DNA of 5,214 nt from Palsa-1447 sp964414785 (GTDB lineage Bacteria; Verrucomicrobiota; Verrucomicrobiia; Opitutales; Opitutaceae). The position numbers were made by a program, and so were the translations under genes. The DNA lies in assembly GCA_964414785.1 (NCBI GenBank), contig CAYPXZ010000081.1, positions 1 through 5,214 on the forward strand, in the 5' to 3' direction. The notes below the pieces were generated by a model. That model had not been told where the DNA came from. It did no database searches and was given only the letters and a program-made list of their open reading frames with translations. Shown one piece after another: positions 4,476 through 5,214 of the stretch; positions within the stretch are counted from its first letter, which is position 1; each line of letters begins with the position of its first letter.

Positions 4476-5214
4476 ATGGCAACCCAACCCCCGGTATCCG
4501 TTTTCATCCTCTCGAGGAACGAGGAGAAGAAGATCGGGCCAGCGATCGAAAGCGTCGCCTGGGCCCAGGAGGTGGTCCTCATCGACTCGTTCAGCACGGA
4601 CCGCACTCTCGAGATCGCGTCGGGGCACGGCGCGCGGGTCGTCCAGATCGAGTTCAAGAAGTTCGGGGAGCTCCGGCAGGCCGGGATCGAGCACACGACC
4701 CAGCCCTGGATCTTCAGCCTGGACGCCGACGAGCGCTGCACGCCCGAGGCAAGGGACGAGATCCTGCGCATTGTCGCCGACCCCGCTTCGGCGGACGCCT
4801 ACCTCGTGCCTCGGCGCAACATCCTCCTAGGCCGGACGATCCGCCGCAGCGGGTGGTATCCCGACTACCGCCAGCCCCAGCTCTTCAGGCGGGGCCGCAT
4901 GCGGTACGCCGCCGAGGACGATGTCCACGAGGGCTGGGTGCTCGACGGCCGGCTTGGCCGGATGCAGAACCCGATCACGCAGATCCCGTACCGGACACTG
5001 TCCGAGGCGATCGGCAAGATGAACCGCTACACGTCCCTCGGCGTCGGCAAGCAGGTGCGCCAGGGCGCGTCGGCGGGGTATTCAAAGGCGTTCTTCCGGG
5101 CGTGCTGGGCCTTCTTCAAGGCCTATGTCCTGCAGCTCGGGTTCCTGGACGGGGGGCCCGGCCTGGTCATCGCCGTCCTCAGGTTCGAGAACTCGTTCTA
5201 CAAGCACGCGAAGC
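4476..5214 (+). CDS. Family 2 glycosyltransferase, WaaE/KdtX type (truncated by window edge)
   Basis: 246 codons are visible from ATG 4476, and the frame is open to the right edge. The start PPVSVFILSRNEEKKIGPAI leads to VVLIDSFSTDRTLEIA at 33-48, the DxD-type SLDADER at 81-87, PRRNILLGRTIRRSGWYPDYR at 112-132, QLFRRG at 135-140, DVHEGW at 149-154, and near the end FFKAYVLQLGFLDGGPG. This order (SLDADE, GGWYPD-like, LFRR, VHE, then a K-Y-x-L-x-x-G-F-x-D-G segment) is typical of the WaaE/KdtX group, in which characterised members add sugars to the LPS inner core; full members are about 250-260 residues, so little is missing. Here the second Gly of GGW is Ser (SGWYPD). It acts in the cytoplasm or at the inner membrane. 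It follows the previous glycosyltransferase closely and is probably cotranscribed. No ribosome binding site is obvious. The exact substrate is unknown. Confidence 0.9.
   Translation, partial: MATQPPVSVFILSRNEEKKIGPAIESVAWAQEVVLIDSFSTDRTLEIASGHGARVVQIEFKKFGELRQAGIEHTTQPWIFSLDADERCTPEARDEILRIVADPASADAYLVPRRNILLGRTIRRSGWYPDYRQPQLFRRGRMRYAAEDDVHEGWVLDGRLGRMQNPITQIPYRTLSEAIGKMNRYTSLGVGKQVRQGASAGYSKAFFRACWAFFKAYVLQLGFLDGGPGLVIAVLRFENSFYKHAK

Noticed and set aside
3440..4771. Leftward 443-codon open frame opposite the glycosyltransferases
   Set aside because: Antisense shadow; the plus strand has two complete sets of GT2 motifs.
1..5214. CRISPR array, tRNA, rRNA or insertion sequence
   Set aside because: No regularly spaced repeats, cloverleaf, rRNA-like segments, transposase motifs or terminal inverted repeats were seen.

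Overview
The window is GC-rich bacterial DNA with tightly packed genes, a DXP-pathway gene (dxs), a radical-SAM HemW, a secreted lipoprotein and surface-glycan glycosyltransferases. This points to a Gram-negative-type bacterium. The protein flavour (HemW with CDFCAFYQ after the SAM cysteines, a divergent Dxs with GDA in place of GDG) and the weak or missing Shine-Dalgarno sequences fit Verrucomicrobiota, possibly Opitutae. That assignment is from memory of the families, not from a search, and is an inference.

Layout. Positions 1-1743 form a leftward gene run: a lipoprotein with Ig/IPT-like domains (817-1743), then xseB (small subunit of exonuclease VII, 499-741), then dxs (1-499, running off the left edge). 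xseB and dxs overlap in a TAATG junction, so they are probably translationally coupled. hemW (1757-2953) diverges from the lipoprotein gene with only 13 bases between the two start codons. It converges on a small leftward ORF of 74 codons (2961-3185), whose product resembles a stand-alone arm-type DNA-binding domain of a tyrosine recombinase.

Positions 3186-3508 contain no credible protein gene but are strongly structured. Read on the minus strand, the region folds into an 8-bp closing helix around two adjacent GAAA-capped hairpins, preceded by another hairpin and followed at once by a hairpin with a TTTTGTTTT tail. This looks like an unrecognised structured RNA ending in an intrinsic terminator, either a free small RNA or a leader/attenuator of the 74-codon ORF. 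It is the most interesting part of the window. A second terminator-like hairpin with a T7 run faces the other way at 3404-3435. An AT-rich segment with TTGGTTA repeats (3447-3480) then leads into the right-hand genes.

Positions 3509-5214 hold two rightward family-2 glycosyltransferase genes, 22 bases apart. The first (3509-4453) has a probable C-terminal membrane segment. The second (4476 to the right edge, incomplete) is of the WaaE/KdtX type. They probably begin a polysaccharide or LPS-core gene cluster.
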